From: an uncultured Flammeovirgaceae bacterium
GTDB taxonomy: Bacteria; Bacteroidota; Bacteroidia; Cytophagales; Cyclobacteriaceae
DNA length: 7,826 nucleotides
Assembly (NCBI GenBank): GCA_946886805.1
Contig: CAMPJM010000177.1
Span: 1-7,826, forward strand
Direction: 5' to 3'
The notes beneath the pieces were generated by a model. That model made no database searches, was not told the DNA's origin, and saw only the letters and a program-made list of their open reading frames with translations. The position numbers and the translations under genes were made by a program. This document shows positions 7,001 to 7,826 of this stretch, piece after piece (position 1 is the first letter of the stretch; the number at the start of each line of letters is the position of its first letter).

Positions 7001-7826
7001 ATGGCAAGAATAAAATATTATTACGACACGGAAACCTGTAAATATGAGCGTGTGAGGGTGACAACCTGGGACTTGACGCTTAATTTAATGGGATTTTTAT
7101 CCGTTTCTTTGATCATAGCTATAGGAATTGTAATTGTTTATAATAATTATTTTGACTCTCCTAAAGAAGCACTTTTAAAGAAAGAAAACGAAGAATTGCT
7201 TCTCTATTATGAAATCCTTGAAAAAGAAATGAAGGACGCAAATAGTATGCTTGCGGCTTTGCAGGACAGAGATGACAATGTATACCGTGTAATATTTGAA
7301 GCTGATCCTATTCCTTCTACTATTAGAACCGCTGGTTTTGGAGGTGTACAACGATATAAAAATTTATTGGAAAACGGCCTGCAACAAGAGGAACTTATAC
7401 TGGCAAATTTCCAAAAGCTGGATAAGCTTAAGAAGCAGATGTATATTCAGACGAAATCTTATGATGAAATATTAGAGCTTGCCAGAGACAAATCTAAGAT
7501 GCTTGCTTCTATTCCAGCCATTCAACCAATTCCCAACAAAGAGCTTAAAAGGCTGGCCTCAGGATTCGGACTTCGGATGCACCCAATCTTAAAAGTGCGA
7601 AAAATGCATACAGGGCTTGATTATTCGGCCCCGCGAGGAACACCTATTTATGCTACCGGTGATGGTAAGATCATAACCGTCCGGACAAATTTTGGCGGCT
7701 ATGGCAAAGAGGTAGAAATTGATCATGGTTACGGCTTTGTGACCAAATATGCTCACATGGAATCCTTTAACGTTAAAAAAGGACAAAAAATAAAAAGAGG
7801 AGAATGCATTGGTTATGTCGGCAATA
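7001..7826 (+). CDS. M23 family (LytM-type) metallopeptidase, 3' end beyond window
   Basis: An open frame starts at the ATG at 7001, nine bases after an in-frame TAA (6992-6994), and runs 275 codons to the window edge without a stop. The cytoplasmic N-terminus (MARIKYYYDTETCKYERVRV) is followed by one membrane segment at about 30-47 (MGFLSVSLIIAIGIVIVY). Residues about 53-90 are charged and leucine-rich, a likely coiled coil, with a further helical linker to about 175. The peptidase domain begins near 183: GFGLRMHPI (188-196), HTGLD with zinc ligands His203 and Asp207, then YAHM with catalytic His252. The final zinc-binding HxH motif should lie just outside the window. It is expected to cut peptidoglycan cross-links or act as an inactive activator of amidases; the visible ligands suggest an active enzyme. 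A TM plus coiled-coil plus LytM layout resembles cell-division or envelope-shape factors, which is inference. Confidence 0.93.
   Translation, partial: MARIKYYYDTETCKYERVRVTTWDLTLNLMGFLSVSLIIAIGIVIVYNNYFDSPKEALLKKENEELLLYYEILEKEMKDANSMLAALQDRDDNVYRVIFEADPIPSTIRTAGFGGVQRYKNLLENGLQQEELILANFQKLDKLKKQMYIQTKSYDEILELARDKSKMLASIPAIQPIPNKELKRLASGFGLRMHPILKVRKMHTGLDYSAPRGTPIYATGDGKIITVRTNFGGYGKEVEIDHGYGFVTKYAHMESFNVKKGQKIKRGECIGYVGN

Noticed and set aside
6855..7064. Minus-strand 69-codon frame spanning the alaS/M23 gap
   Set aside because: It overlaps the M23 gene start and the shared promoter region and has no conserved features.
7589..7786. Minus-strand 65-codon frame near the right edge
   Set aside because: It is antisense to the peptidase domain, which has clear M23 motifs.

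Overview
The window looks like a chromosomal segment of a Bacteroidota bacterium, most likely from the Cytophagales/Flavobacteriia side. Reasons: AT-rich DNA, no Shine-Dalgarno-like leaders, a DUF4369-plus-thioredoxin lipoprotein, an M23 peptidase with the N-terminus MARIKYYYDTETCKYERV divergent from alaS, and dispersed palindromic and heptameric repeats between genes. The lineage is inferred from protein style, not from a search.

Layout, left to right. (1) 1-402, plus strand: the 3' end of a small gene, open at the left edge, tentatively a psi-like DNA polymerase III accessory subunit. (2) 490-1098, plus: a membrane-anchored NlpC/P60 cell-wall endopeptidase. (3) 1099-1389: a convergent intergenic region filled by two repeats, a palindromic repeat of about 150 bp (1136-1284) and a run of thirteen in-register heptamers (1301-1391) that ends on the stop codon of the opposing gene. 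(4) 1390-2526, minus: a thiol-disulfide oxidoreductase lipoprotein of the TlpA/ResA type. (5) 2554-4008, minus: gatB, 27 bp upstream of the oxidoreductase and probably co-transcribed with it. (6) 4009-4189: an intergenic region almost filled by a 138-bp MITE-like element with 19-bp terminal inverted repeats. (7) 4190-6835, minus: alaS. (8) 6836-7000: a divergent intergenic region with an inverted repeat. (9) 7001 to the right edge, plus: an M23 (LytM-type) peptidase that runs off the window.

Two themes are visible. Translation quality and charging: alaS makes Ala-tRNA, and gatB is part of the amidotransferase that corrects misacylated Asn/Gln-tRNA. Envelope upkeep: an NlpC/P60 peptidase, an M23 peptidase and a periplasm-facing thioredoxin lipoprotein. 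All the proteins appear intact and ordinary. I found no defence system, phage, CRISPR array, RNA gene or clearly new multi-gene system. The least ordinary DNA is the three non-coding repeat structures, which are the best targets for follow-up.
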